DNA of 64,000 bases from JAFGGG01 sp964634205 (GTDB lineage Bacteria; Spirochaetota; Spirochaetia; SZUA-6; RPPD01): positions 1-64,000 of the forward strand of contig CAZWKE010000013.1 in the NCBI GenBank assembly GCA_964634205.1, in the 5' to 3' direction. Of the stretch, positions 9,279 through 16,868 are shown in pieces. The position numbers and the translations under genes are program-made. Position 1 is the stretch's first letter. Every line of letters starts with the position of its first letter. The notes under the pieces are model-generated. The model did not search any database. It was not told the origin of the DNA and saw only the letters and a list, made by a program, of their open reading frames with translations.

Positions 9279-9307
9279 AGTATAACGCAAAAAAAGCTAA
9301 TTGACAA
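9279..9307 (-). promoter_or_regulatory. Sigma-70-type promoter of the tlpA-ccdA operon
   Basis: Read on the minus strand, TTGTCA (9302-9307) is followed after exactly 17 bases by TATACT (9279-9284), about 20 bases before the ATG at 9258. Both hexamers are near consensus. Confidence 0.7.
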
Positions 9308-9379
9308 TATATATTCTATATACTTGATCACGCCTTCTTATTCAATTATGATATACTAGTAATCCGTGAGGAGGTCCCT

Positions 9380-10876
9380 ATGATAAGTACAAAAAAGGTG
9401 TATGACTTCAAAACTGAAAAGGTAAAATCTCAGCTGGTAACCGCATTCAAGCGACGCAGAAATGAATCCACCATCGCCGACCTTATCGCCGTTACCGGTC
9501 TACCCAAATATCAGGTCCAGGAAGTGAGCAAAATGGTTCTGGACGAGTATCGCGGTCAGCTCAAAGCCACCGAATCAGGGGAGCTTCTCTACTATTTTCC
9601 CTACGGCATGCACAGCCGCATCCGCGGTTTTGCGCCTACCGCCAAACGGGTGGTAAAGGGTATTTTCAAGACATTGGGCAAGGTACTGGCCTTCCTGTTT
9701 AAAGTCTGGATCATGCTGATGCTGGTGGGCTACTTCGTGTTGTTTCTGCTCATACTTATCGGCGCGATTGTTCTGTCCGTGGCGGCATCCGGCCGCAGCA
9801 ACCAGCGATCACGGTCCCGCGGCAGTGGTGGGGCTTTTTTTATCGTACTGCGCCTTTTGGAATTCTTTGTGCGCATTTTTTTCTGGGTGAACCTTACCAG
9901 AAGCATGGACCCCAATTACCGGCGCAAACCCAAAGGCAGGCCGTTTTACAAATCAATCTTTGCCTATGTGTTCGGAGAAGAAGATACCGGTTCCGAATGG
10001 GAGGCACAGGAAAAAATAGCGGTTATTTCCTATATTCGCGCCAATAAGGGCATTATTACCACGGAAGAGCTGATGGTACTGACGGGAAAGAACTATAACG
10101 GTGCCCAGCAGGTGATCAATCACTACCTGCTGGAGTTCGAGGGCGAGCCCATGGTCTCCGACAACGGAACCGTGTATTTTTTCTTTCCGGAACTGCTTCG
10201 TTCTAGCGCCAAGGAGTTGCTGAGCGCTTCTGAGGTAAGCCTTTCCGATCTTCGTTTCCGGGAGCTGATTCCCTTTACCACCAATAAAAGCAAAACGAAT
10301 GCCGTGATCACTTTTTTTAATCTGTTCAACCTGGGATTCGGTTCATACTTTTTTATCTTCAGCCTGATCGGTCCGACCGCGGCAGCCGGAATGGATTTCG
10401 GGGGACTCTATACCGGGCTCATTGAGGTACTGCAGAAATACCAGGTCATGCTCCAACCTTACCTCCCCATCCTGATTGTCCTGGGGATCGTACCTTTAAG
10501 TTTTTCCGTGCTGTTCTTTCTTATCCCCCTGCTGCGCACCGTACCTCGGGTACGCCGGAACCGGGAGATCAAAGAAGAGAACCTCAGAAAAAGTATCTAC
10601 TCATACATTTACCAGAATCCGCTGATGATCAACCCCGGACAGATCGCGCCGCGCGGCGAGCTTGATACGCCGAAAAATCCAACGCGTTTTGTGCAAAAGC
10701 AGGTGGATGAACTGGCCGGAATTAAACAGGCCGAGTTCGAGGAAAATGATGATGTAATGTTCTATAATTTTAAGGAATTAAAGCGCGAGCAGGATGACAT
10801 CACCGCGGTACGTGCGGCGGTAGATCTCACGAAATATGAGATAGGGAAAACCGTGTTTGATTCCGGTGAGGAATAG
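9380..10876 (+). CDS. Polytopic membrane protein with three repeated winged-helix-like soluble modules
   Basis: I do not recognise a named family. The 498-residue protein has a soluble N-terminal module (about 10-75), two or three membrane segments (about 95-178), a second soluble module (about 205-265), two more membrane segments (about 312-390) and a C-terminal soluble module (about 395-475). The soluble modules resemble each other: a helix-turn-helix-like stretch ('IADLIAVTGLPKYQV', 'TTEELMVLTGKNYNG') followed by a glutamate-rich strand ending in aromatic residues ('LLYYFPYG', 'VYFFFPE', 'VMFYNFKE'). A GGAGG ribosome site precedes the ATG. Its stop abuts the stop of the convergent glycosylase gene. 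The role is unknown, possibly a membrane-tethered regulator. Confidence 0.75.
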   Translation: MISTKKVYDFKTEKVKSQLVTAFKRRRNESTIADLIAVTGLPKYQVQEVSKMVLDEYRGQLKATESGELLYYFPYGMHSRIRGFAPTAKRVVKGIFKTLGKVLAFLFKVWIMLMLVGYFVLFLLILIGAIVLSVAASGRSNQRSRSRGSGGAFFIVLRLLEFFVRIFFWVNLTRSMDPNYRRKPKGRPFYKSIFAYVFGEEDTGSEWEAQEKIAVISYIRANKGIITTEELMVLTGKNYNGAQQVINHYLLEFEGEPMVSDNGTVYFFFPELLRSSAKELLSASEVSLSDLRFRELIPFTTNKSKTNAVITFFNLFNLGFGSYFFIFSLIGPTAAAGMDFGGLYTGLIEVLQKYQVMLQPYLPILIVLGIVPLSFSVLFFLIPLLRTVPRVRRNREIKEENLRKSIYSYIYQNPLMINPGQIAPRGELDTPKNPTRFVQKQVDELAGIKQAEFEENDDVMFYNFKELKREQDDITAVRAAVDLTKYEIGKTVFDSGEE

Positions 10877-11596
10877 TCACCGGCAATACGGACAGTAGTC
10901 CGCCAGCACACAACCTTCACAGCGGGGCTTTGTTCTGCAGTGTTGTTTGGCGTGCTCCACAATAAGGGCATGGTATTCATTATATAACTCGCGGCGTTTT
11001 TCCAAGCGCGTATGGAAAAGTTGCTGTAACGCATGATAACCAGTGTTTTTCGGAGTAATACCCAGCCGGTAAAAAAGGCGTTTTCCGTAGGCATCTACAA
11101 CAAACACACAACTGCCGAACACGTATAAAAGAATCGAATCCGCGGTCTCCTCACCCACCCCCCAGACAGACAGAAGGTCCTGCCGCCGGGGAACCGCCCC
11201 GTTTTTAAGCCAGTTGTTTTCCAGACAGGCGGCGGCAAGGTATTTCAATTTTTTGGCTTTCTGGTTGTAATACCCGCTGGAGCGCACCAGCTCTGCCAGT
11301 TTCCCCTCATCCATTTCCATAATACGGCCAACATGCAGATACTTTTCCTGTGCCAGTATAACCAGGGCCCTATGGACGTTTATCCAGGCGGTATTCTGGG
11401 TCAGTACCGCACCGGCCATTATTTCGAACATCTCATCCGGTTTGCGGGGCAGACGGTAATCGCCTTTATGGTACCCTCCGGAATCATACCCACGGGTACC
11501 TGCCCTTCCCACAATAGGCCACCAGCCCTGGGGTCCGTACTCGTTATACAACAAACGATACACGTTATCCGGATCTATGCTTTTTCCTATCTCCAT
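10877..11596 (-). CDS. HhH-GPD DNA glycosylase, endonuclease III-related (MagIII-like)
   Basis: Base-excision repair enzyme of the helix-hairpin-helix superfamily, 239 residues. The hairpin 'VWGVGEETADS' (145-154) and the catalytic Asp168 in 'FVVDAYGKR' are present. Four C-terminal cysteines (220, 226, 229, 235) should bind a [4Fe-4S] cluster. In endonuclease III the hairpin carries a catalytic lysine (GVGRKTA). Here that position is Glu, so AP-lyase activity is probably absent and the enzyme should be a monofunctional glycosylase, for example acting on alkylated purines. The N-terminal 'GPQGWWP' motif is typical of this subgroup. Its stop abuts that of the convergent membrane-protein gene. 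Confidence 0.85.
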   Translation of the reverse strand: MEIGKSIDPDNVYRLLYNEYGPQGWWPIVGRAGTRGYDSGGYHKGDYRLPRKPDEMFEIMAGAVLTQNTAWINVHRALVILAQEKYLHVGRIMEMDEGKLAELVRSSGYYNQKAKKLKYLAAACLENNWLKNGAVPRRQDLLSVWGVGEETADSILLYVFGSCVFVVDAYGKRLFYRLGITPKNTGYHALQQLFHTRLEKRRELYNEYHALIVEHAKQHCRTKPRCEGCVLADYCPYCR

Positions 11597-11686
11597 TACT
11601 TCACCAAAGCTTTATTTTATTGACGTATCCGTTGTTTATAGTATATCCTGCTTTTTACTATTTGAAAAAGGTTTTACAGTAAAAAC

Positions 11687-12601
11687 ATGGAACAGAACGC
11701 GCCCCATAGAATATTGTTTATATTTCTTGACGGTATCGGCCTTACGCCCAGGTCCCCTGAGAATCCCATGGGAACGGCGTCCATGCCCTTCCTGCACTCA
11801 CTGTTGGGCGGCCCGCTGTGTAAAGAAACCCGCGGCTGCCGTAACGCGATTTTACTGAAAGGCCTTGACGCCTGCCTGGGTGTTAAAGGAGTCCCCCAAA
11901 GCGCCACCGGACAGACGGCACTGTTGACCGGGGTAAACGCGGCCGGGTTGTTAGGTTTTCACCTGCCGGCCTTTCCCAACCAAAAGCTTGTCGACATCAT
12001 TAAAAAACAAAATATATTAAGCCAGGCTGTTGCTGCCGGATTTCGTGCCATATTTGCCAACTCATATTCACCGCTGTACTTCAAGCTTATTGAGGAAAAA
12101 AAGCGGCGTCATTCGGTGACCACCCATTGCATGCTGGCGGCCGGTATTCCCTTCCGCAATATGCAGGATCTGCGTGCCGGGCGGGCCGTTCACTGGGACA
12201 TGACACGGGAAAGCCTGGCACGCTATGAACAGAACCCGCCTCCCGTAATCAACCACTATATGGCCGGAACGCACCTGGCCGCCATTACCGCAGAATTCGA
12301 CCTGGTAGTATATGAAAGTTTCCTGTCCGATATGATTGGTCACTCAAAATCAATGCAAAAGGCTGAAAACTTCCTCGGGCATCTCGATACATTTTTAAAG
12401 GGGGTGGTTGATCATCTTGGGCAGGAGGTCACCCTGGTTCTTTCCAGTGATCACGGTAATCTGGAGGATTTAAGCACAACCCAGCATACACGAAACCCGG
12501 TGCCGTTGCTGGTGTATGGAAAGGCGGCAGCAGCTTTTTCACACGCGCGTTCCATTACCGATGTAACTCCTGCCGTTGTCAAACTGCTTGCATTTACCTG
12601 A
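11687..12601 (+). CDS. Alkaline-phosphatase-superfamily metalloenzyme (phosphoglycerate/phosphopentomutase-like)
   Basis: A 304-residue protein with the metal-binding pattern of the alkaline phosphatase / cofactor-independent phosphoglycerate mutase superfamily. It has an N-terminal 'FLDGIGL' with Asp15, a nucleophile region 'PQSATGQTALLTG' (71-83) with Ser or Thr, and C-terminal 'SSDHGNLED' and 'HTRNPVP' supplying further metal ligands. It is much shorter than true iPGM (about 510) and lacks its second domain, so it may be a phosphatase or metalloenzyme of unknown substrate. No signal peptide is seen, which suggests a cytoplasmic protein. The ribosome site is weak. It is divergent from the glycosylase gene and convergent with the zinc-ribbon gene. 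Confidence 0.8.
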   Translation: MEQNAPHRILFIFLDGIGLTPRSPENPMGTASMPFLHSLLGGPLCKETRGCRNAILLKGLDACLGVKGVPQSATGQTALLTGVNAAGLLGFHLPAFPNQKLVDIIKKQNILSQAVAAGFRAIFANSYSPLYFKLIEEKKRRHSVTTHCMLAAGIPFRNMQDLRAGRAVHWDMTRESLARYEQNPPPVINHYMAGTHLAAITAEFDLVVYESFLSDMIGHSKSMQKAENFLGHLDTFLKGVVDHLGQEVTLVLSSDHGNLEDLSTTQHTRNPVPLLVYGKAAAAFSHARSITDVTPAVVKLLAFT

Positions 12602-12703
12602 ACCCGGATTATCGAGAGGTGTTTGTACTCAGGGTAATTTATTAAATGATATCAGCGGGAATGTTTGTTTACATTGGGGCTTCGTTATAGTATTGATTAG
12701 ACC

Positions 12704-13327
12704 TTAAACCGTTATGTCGATATAGTTGCCGATAACACCGGCTAAAATAGTTTGTATTGAACTTTCACGACGGTTTGCCAGGTAGAGTTCGGCAAACTCC
12801 CCACTGTCCAGCCAGATCCCGCCGCAGTCCGGGCAGACATCAACAAAAAGATCGGCTGAATAATGTTTTTTCTTTTCCATGGGCTCCCGGCAAAGAGGAC
12901 ATTTTTTTATTGCATGGATTTCCTTATCCGTATCAAAATGTTTTGTAAGCCGTTCTTTAAAAAGACGATTTTGTTCCAGGTCTTTAGCGAACAATCGCTC
13001 TAGCTCACCAAAATCCAGCCAGATACCGTAGCAGCGCGGACAATAATCGATCACAATAGTTTCCAGGCTGATGGTTTCCATGTCACAACCATGAAGCGGA
13101 CAGTGAAGGTGCCGGGAGGCCGGCTTCCCTCCTGATAATCTTCGGGTTGTCCGGCTCCGCCCCCGGTTACCTTCTCTCCTGGCCTGTTCATCCCTCTCCG
13201 GATTGCTCTCACCCTCTTTCACGGGGTGAGAGGTTTCCGGCTTTTGTATTTCCCGGATATTTTTAAAGGCTTCTTCTTTTAACTTGGAATATACATACTC
13301 ATCCCTGACAATACTATAATCGTCCAT
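12704..13327 (-). CDS. Protein with two TFIIB-like zinc ribbons
   Basis: The 207-residue protein carries two zinc-ribbon repeats of the zf-TFIIB type. The first has Cys96-x2-Cys99 with Cys76 and Cys81, followed by 'GIWLD'. The second has Cys143-x2-Cys146 and Cys165-x2-Cys168, again followed by 'GIWLD'. The first 70 residues are charged and probably disordered. Such proteins are widespread in bacteria and mostly uncharacterised. Nucleic-acid binding or a chaperone-like role is possible but not shown. It stands alone on the minus strand, facing the Xre cassette across about 140 bases. Confidence 0.82.
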   Translation of the reverse strand: MDDYSIVRDEYVYSKLKEEAFKNIREIQKPETSHPVKEGESNPERDEQARREGNRGRSRTTRRLSGGKPASRHLHCPLHGCDMETISLETIVIDYCPRCYGIWLDFGELERLFAKDLEQNRLFKERLTKHFDTDKEIHAIKKCPLCREPMEKKKHYSADLFVDVCPDCGGIWLDSGEFAELYLANRRESSIQTILAGVIGNYIDITV

Positions 13328-13441
13328 ATTTTTAAGGTATGTATATTCCGACCGAAATACAAGCGTAAATCGGCCGAACCGTTGAAACGCAGGCCTTATT
13401 AGGTGTTTTTATCAATAATATGTTAATTTTTCTTTACTTAT

Positions 13442-13459
13442 TGTCAAGTTTACTTTACA
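13442..13459. promoter_or_regulatory. Candidate autoregulatory operator of the Xre cassette
   Basis: A 7-4-7 dyad, TGTCAAG / TTTA / CTTTACA, with one mismatched pair, lies 8 bases before the ATG of the Xre gene. It touches a TATAAC hexamer (13461-13466). The position suits repression by the product of the adjacent gene. This is inference from symmetry and location only. Confidence 0.45.
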
Positions 13460-13467
13460 TTATAACT

Positions 13468-13680
13468 ATGGCAAACGAGAAACTTGTCAATAATGTGCGG
13501 CAGAAACGGGTTCTTGCCAAGCTTACCCAGGAAGATCTGGCCGGGCTGGTGAAGGTAACCCGTCAAACAATAATCGCCATTGAAAAGGGTAATTATTCAC
13601 CCTCGGTATTGCTGGCTTTGCGCCTGGCAAAACATCTTAATAGTACTGTGGAGGATTTGTTTTATGAAGAAGCTAACTGA
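13468..13680 (+). CDS. Xre-family helix-turn-helix transcriptional regulator
   Basis: A compact 70-residue single-domain HTH protein ('LTQEDLAGLVKVTRQTIIAIEKG', residues about 19-41, is the five-helix Xre core). It ends in the 'TVEDLFYEE' tail typical of the small YozG-type regulators. The frame is open to 13420, but that extension is hydrophobic and not part of the fold, so the ATG at 13468 is preferred. There is no clear ribosome site, so the message may be leaderless. The stop overlaps the next gene's start by 17 bases. Small Xre genes coupled to small membrane-protein genes form a recurring bacterial cassette. Confidence 0.85.
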   Translation: MANEKLVNNVRQKRVLAKLTQEDLAGLVKVTRQTIIAIEKGNYSPSVLLALRLAKHLNSTVEDLFYEEAN

Positions 13681-14023
13681 AATAATTATTGCCGTGATTC
13701 TGATAGTAATTCTGTTTATCAAGGCCGATCCGTTTCATATTCTAATGCCCACTGAGATTCAGATGATTTTACTGTGCCTACTGGCTGCAGCCTTTGCCCT
13801 TTATGCCGGACTTATTTTTAGAGAGAAGCCGGCCGATGAGCGTGAAGCCTATCACCTGCACCGGGCCAGCCGTATTGCCTATATTGCGGGAACCCTTTCA
13901 CTCACGGTTGCCATCATCATCCAGGATGTATTTCATCAGCTTGACCCGGTGCTTTTGGCCGTATTGGGAATAATGATTGTGACCAAACTTGTGGTACTGC
14001 TTTATGTGAAATACAAAAATTGA
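13664..14023 (+). CDS. Small four-helix membrane protein, partner of the Xre regulator
   Basis: The protein has 119 residues. The ATG at 13664 is chosen because GGAGG precedes it by about 8 bases, inside the end of the Xre gene. Hydrophobic segments lie near residues 5-19, 32-52, 66-84 and 91-112. Between segments two and three is a charged loop with 'PADEREAYHLHRASR', reminiscent of small membrane proteins (such as DUF2178-like ones) that accompany Xre regulators. No catalytic residues are evident. The overlap implies coupled translation and a shared function, perhaps membrane stress or envelope sensing. That is inference. Confidence 0.72.
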   Translation: MKKLTEIIIAVILIVILFIKADPFHILMPTEIQMILLCLLAAAFALYAGLIFREKPADEREAYHLHRASRIAYIAGTLSLTVAIIIQDVFHQLDPVLLAVLGIMIVTKLVVLLYVKYKN

Positions 14024-14026
14024 AAT

Positions 14027-14046
14027 ATCCCGTAGGGGATGCATCC
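14027..14046 (+). other. Two mutually exclusive hairpins upstream of a small secreted-peptide gene
   Basis: ATCCC (14027-14031) can pair with GGGAT (14036-14040). The same GGAT can instead pair with ATCC at 14043-14046 in a perfect palindrome (14037-14046). Neither is followed by a T-run. It lies about 15 bases before the AGGGAGG ribosome site of the 14073 gene. Confidence 0.35.
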
Positions 14047-14072
14047 ATTAAAAAAATACTAGGGAGGTTTTT

Positions 14073-14252
14073 ATGAAAAAGTATTTTTTTACATTTTTGT
14101 TTGTATTGCTGCCGGCCTTTTCCGGCTATGCAAATGGCGGTTCGGATAACGGCATAAACTCCAAGGATAAAGACTCGATGGGGATGGATAAGGGGGCCGG
14201 CAGTTCCACGGTTGATGACCTGTTGTCCCATATTGTTCGCGCCGGAATGTAG
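14073..14252 (+). CDS. Short secreted peptide (59 aa) upstream of the DipZ-type gene
   Basis: A 59-residue reading frame with a textbook AGGGAGG ribosome site 5 bases before the ATG. Residues 1-20 form a signal peptide: two lysines, a Phe/Leu/Val core and an Ala/Gly cleavage region ('FSGYANGG'). The mature part, about 38 residues, is hydrophilic and rich in Gly, Ser, Asp, Lys and Met ('KDKDSMGMDKGAG'). It has no cysteine. The gene lies 17 bases before the DipZ-type gene on the same strand, so it should be cotranscribed and exported. I do not recognise it. It may be a metal-binding or structural accessory, but nothing in the sequence proves that. Confidence 0.6.
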   Translation: MKKYFFTFLFVLLPAFSGYANGGSDNGINSKDKDSMGMDKGAGSSTVDDLLSHIVRAGM

Positions 14253-14269
14253 CCGGGAAAGGGGAAGCT

Positions 14270-16051
14270 ATGTTTTTACTATTACTTTTTGCTTTTTTGG
14301 CCGGAATCGTAACGGTCTTATCACCCTGTATTCTCCCTTTGCTGCCGATCGTATTATCCGGTTCGGTCAGCGGTGGAAAAAGGAGGCCGCTGGGGATTAT
14401 TACCGGCTTTATTCTCAGTTTTACGGTGTTTACCCTCAGTCTGGCCGCTTTGGTCCAGCTGTTGGGCATCAGTGCCGATGTTCTGCGCTGGATCGCAGCG
14501 GGTATTATCATCGCCTTCGGTCTGGTGATTGTGATCCCATTCCTTAAAAATGCGTTTACGCGACTGGCCTCAAAACTGGCCTCCCGCGGTATGTCCGCCC
14601 AACAGAACATTAAAAGCAAGGGTTTTTTAAGCGGGCTGACCCTTGGTGTAAGCCTCGGCCTTGTATGGACCCCCTGTGTGGGGCCCATCATGGCCTCGGT
14701 TATCAGCCTGGCACTCAGTTCCAGCGTAGACCTGGGGAGCGTTTTTATCACCCTCGCCTACGCAATCGGGACCGCAATACCCCTCTTTTTCATCATGCAG
14801 GGCGGAAAAACCCTTCTCAATAAATTTTCCTTTTTTAAAAAACACAGTGAGTCCATCCAACGCGTATTCGGTGTACTGATGCTGCTCACCGGTATTGCTA
14901 TTTTTACCGGCCTTGACCGTCAGTTTCAGACCGCCATATTAACGGCCTTCCCGACATACGGACAGGGACTTACCAAGATCGAGGACCAGGGATTTATCAA
15001 CAATGCCATCAAGACCCGCAACAACCGGTTGCTTGACGCCACCCCTACCCCTTCTCCTGCCGGTGACGCGGCCAGAGGACAGACCGTTGCCGCCGCGCCA
15101 ACCCCCAAACCCGCGCAAGACACGTATGAAGCACAAAAAAGCTCACTTTACGACACAATCACCATGGGCGGCACCTGGATCAATTCCAAACCTATTAATC
15201 CGGCGACGCTACGGGGAAAGGTTGTCCTGATAGATTTTTGGACCTATTCATGCATCAATTGCATCAGGACACTGCCGTATCTGACCGCCTGGGATAAAAA
15301 GTATCGTGACCAGGGACTTGTTATCATCGGGGTGCACTCTCCGGAGTTCGCTTTTGAACGGGAAACCGCGAACGTCAAACAGGCGGTCGAACAGTTCGGA
15401 ATCCACTACCCTGTGGTACAGGACAATGACTTTGCCGTCTGGAAGGCCTTTCACAACCGCTACTGGCCCGCGCACTACTTTTTTAACAAATCCGGTGAAC
15501 TGGTGCACAAGCATTTTGGTGAGGGAGATTATGAAAATTCGGAAAAACTCATTCAAAAGCTTTTGGGAGAAAACAGCACCCTTGTTACCAATGAAATAAA
15601 ATCTACCCTCTCTACCACAAGAGAAAAAACACCGGAGACCTACCTGGGCTACCGGCGGGCGAGCAGTCTTGCCAGCCCGGATGCGGGAATCACCGATAAA
15701 GAGCATTTTTTCTCTTTCCCCCTGCATCTGAAACAGGATGAATGGGCATTGTACGGTTCATGGATACAGGCCGCGGACAATATTATTGCACGGGGGAAGA
15801 GTGAGCTTGAACTTTCGTTTCACGCACAAAAAGTATACCTTGTTTTGGGGCCGACACAGGATGGAGAAGCAGGGACGATCACCGTCACCGTAAACGGCAA
15901 AAGAGTAGATACGGCTGATGTGAAAAACGGCATACTGACGTTGAAGGAATACCGGCTTTACGAGCTGTATAACGGTGACAAACCTATAGACGGTCTGCTG
16001 CGCCTGAAAACAAGCGGACCATTACGCGCCTACGCGTTTACCTTCGGTTAA
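14270..16051 (+). CDS. DipZ-type fusion: CcdA membrane domain, thioredoxin domain, C-terminal jelly-roll-like domain
   Basis: A 593-residue protein that relays electrons across the membrane and delivers them itself. Residues 1-215 are a CcdA-like domain with Cys20 ('LSPCILP') and Cys136 ('VWTPCVGP'). A Pro/Thr/Ala-rich linker follows (about 255-285). Residues 290-430 form a thioredoxin fold with Cys328-x2-Cys331 ('YSCINCIRTLPY'). The last 150 residues are beta-rich and match the C-terminal domain of mycobacterial DipZ. It starts at an ATG after GGGGAAG. It is preceded by the 59-aa secreted peptide and ends by overlapping the stop of the convergent PilZ-like gene by four bases. Confidence 0.9.
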   Translation: MFLLLLFAFLAGIVTVLSPCILPLLPIVLSGSVSGGKRRPLGIITGFILSFTVFTLSLAALVQLLGISADVLRWIAAGIIIAFGLVIVIPFLKNAFTRLASKLASRGMSAQQNIKSKGFLSGLTLGVSLGLVWTPCVGPIMASVISLALSSSVDLGSVFITLAYAIGTAIPLFFIMQGGKTLLNKFSFFKKHSESIQRVFGVLMLLTGIAIFTGLDRQFQTAILTAFPTYGQGLTKIEDQGFINNAIKTRNNRLLDATPTPSPAGDAARGQTVAAAPTPKPAQDTYEAQKSSLYDTITMGGTWINSKPINPATLRGKVVLIDFWTYSCINCIRTLPYLTAWDKKYRDQGLVIIGVHSPEFAFERETANVKQAVEQFGIHYPVVQDNDFAVWKAFHNRYWPAHYFFNKSGELVHKHFGEGDYENSEKLIQKLLGENSTLVTNEIKSTLSTTREKTPETYLGYRRASSLASPDAGITDKEHFFSFPLHLKQDEWALYGSWIQAADNIIARGKSELELSFHAQKVYLVLGPTQDGEAGTITVTVNGKRVDTADVKNGILTLKEYRLYELYNGDKPIDGLLRLKTSGPLRAYAFTFG

Positions 16052-16866
16052 GAGGAGAGGGAATCAAGCTGGCGTTTAAAATCATCACGCAGGCAGAAGA
16101 TTATATAATTGAATATTTTCTTGCGCTTTTCGGCTCTGAGACGACTATAGGTAAATTTATTGTCCTTGATCTGAAGTTCATGGATTTTAAACACAAAGAT
16201 ATCCGGATTCTGTTCGCTGTAGCCGAATATCCTTACGGCTACAGGGATACGAACCCCGCGCAGGAGTAAGATGACATTATTGCAATATTCACCCGGTAGA
16301 AAATATATTTGGTCACCGGGCTCGATTTTGCAGGAAAAAGCCTCGGATGAAATATCCATTATTTCACCGACCACATTTATATTTCTATTTTCCAGCTTGA
16401 AATTAAAATAAGCCTCGCTTTTCCCGATCGTCTTGGTCCTGACATGCTTTCTTTGACCCCTGGCCTCAAAGGTGTTCAGCAGCAGTTTAAAGGCTTTCAG
16501 GGGCTGGCTCTGCATCAGTGATTCGGAAATTACGGGGATACTGTCATATAAAAATAAATTCTTAATATTGTAGGCAATTTTATCCCTGATAAAAATACCG
16601 ATCCGCAGCGTCGTCCCTTTCAGCCCTTTCAATTTTTCCAGGTACTGAATCCAGGGGACAACATCATCGGTATCATGAATACAAATGAATACAACATTAC
16701 AGGTATTATTATCCAGTATTTTTAACAGTTTTTCTTTATCGGATTCCTGTAATGAATAAACCTCATATTCAAGTTCGATCAGTTTATTAAGGAACGACTC
16801 CACCATTTCAAAGGGAGAGATAAAATATATTTTTATGGAATATATTTCCGCAACATCCGGGTTCAT
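16048..16866 (-). CDS. PilZ-like protein with an N-terminal receiver-like domain
   Basis: A 272-residue soluble protein. The first 130 residues look like a Rossmann-type or pseudo-receiver fold without an obvious phosphorylatable aspartate. From about residue 138, 'RKHVRTKTIGK' followed by 'GEIMDISSEAFSCKI' fits the RxxxR and DxSxxG-type motifs of c-di-GMP-binding PilZ domains, although the final glycine is replaced ('SSEAFS'). Binding of the nucleotide is therefore plausible but uncertain. It lies two bases after the stop of the 343-aa gene, as the last member of a four-gene operon. Spirochaetes use PilZ proteins in motility control. Confidence 0.6.
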   Translation of the reverse strand: MNPDVAEIYSIKIYFISPFEMVESFLNKLIELEYEVYSLQESDKEKLLKILDNNTCNVVFICIHDTDDVVPWIQYLEKLKGLKGTTLRIGIFIRDKIAYNIKNLFLYDSIPVISESLMQSQPLKAFKLLLNTFEARGQRKHVRTKTIGKSEAYFNFKLENRNINVVGEIMDISSEAFSCKIEPGDQIYFLPGEYCNNVILLLRGVRIPVAVRIFGYSEQNPDIFVFKIHELQIKDNKFTYSRLRAEKRKKIFNYIIFCLRDDFKRQLDSLSS

Positions 16867-16868
16867 AT

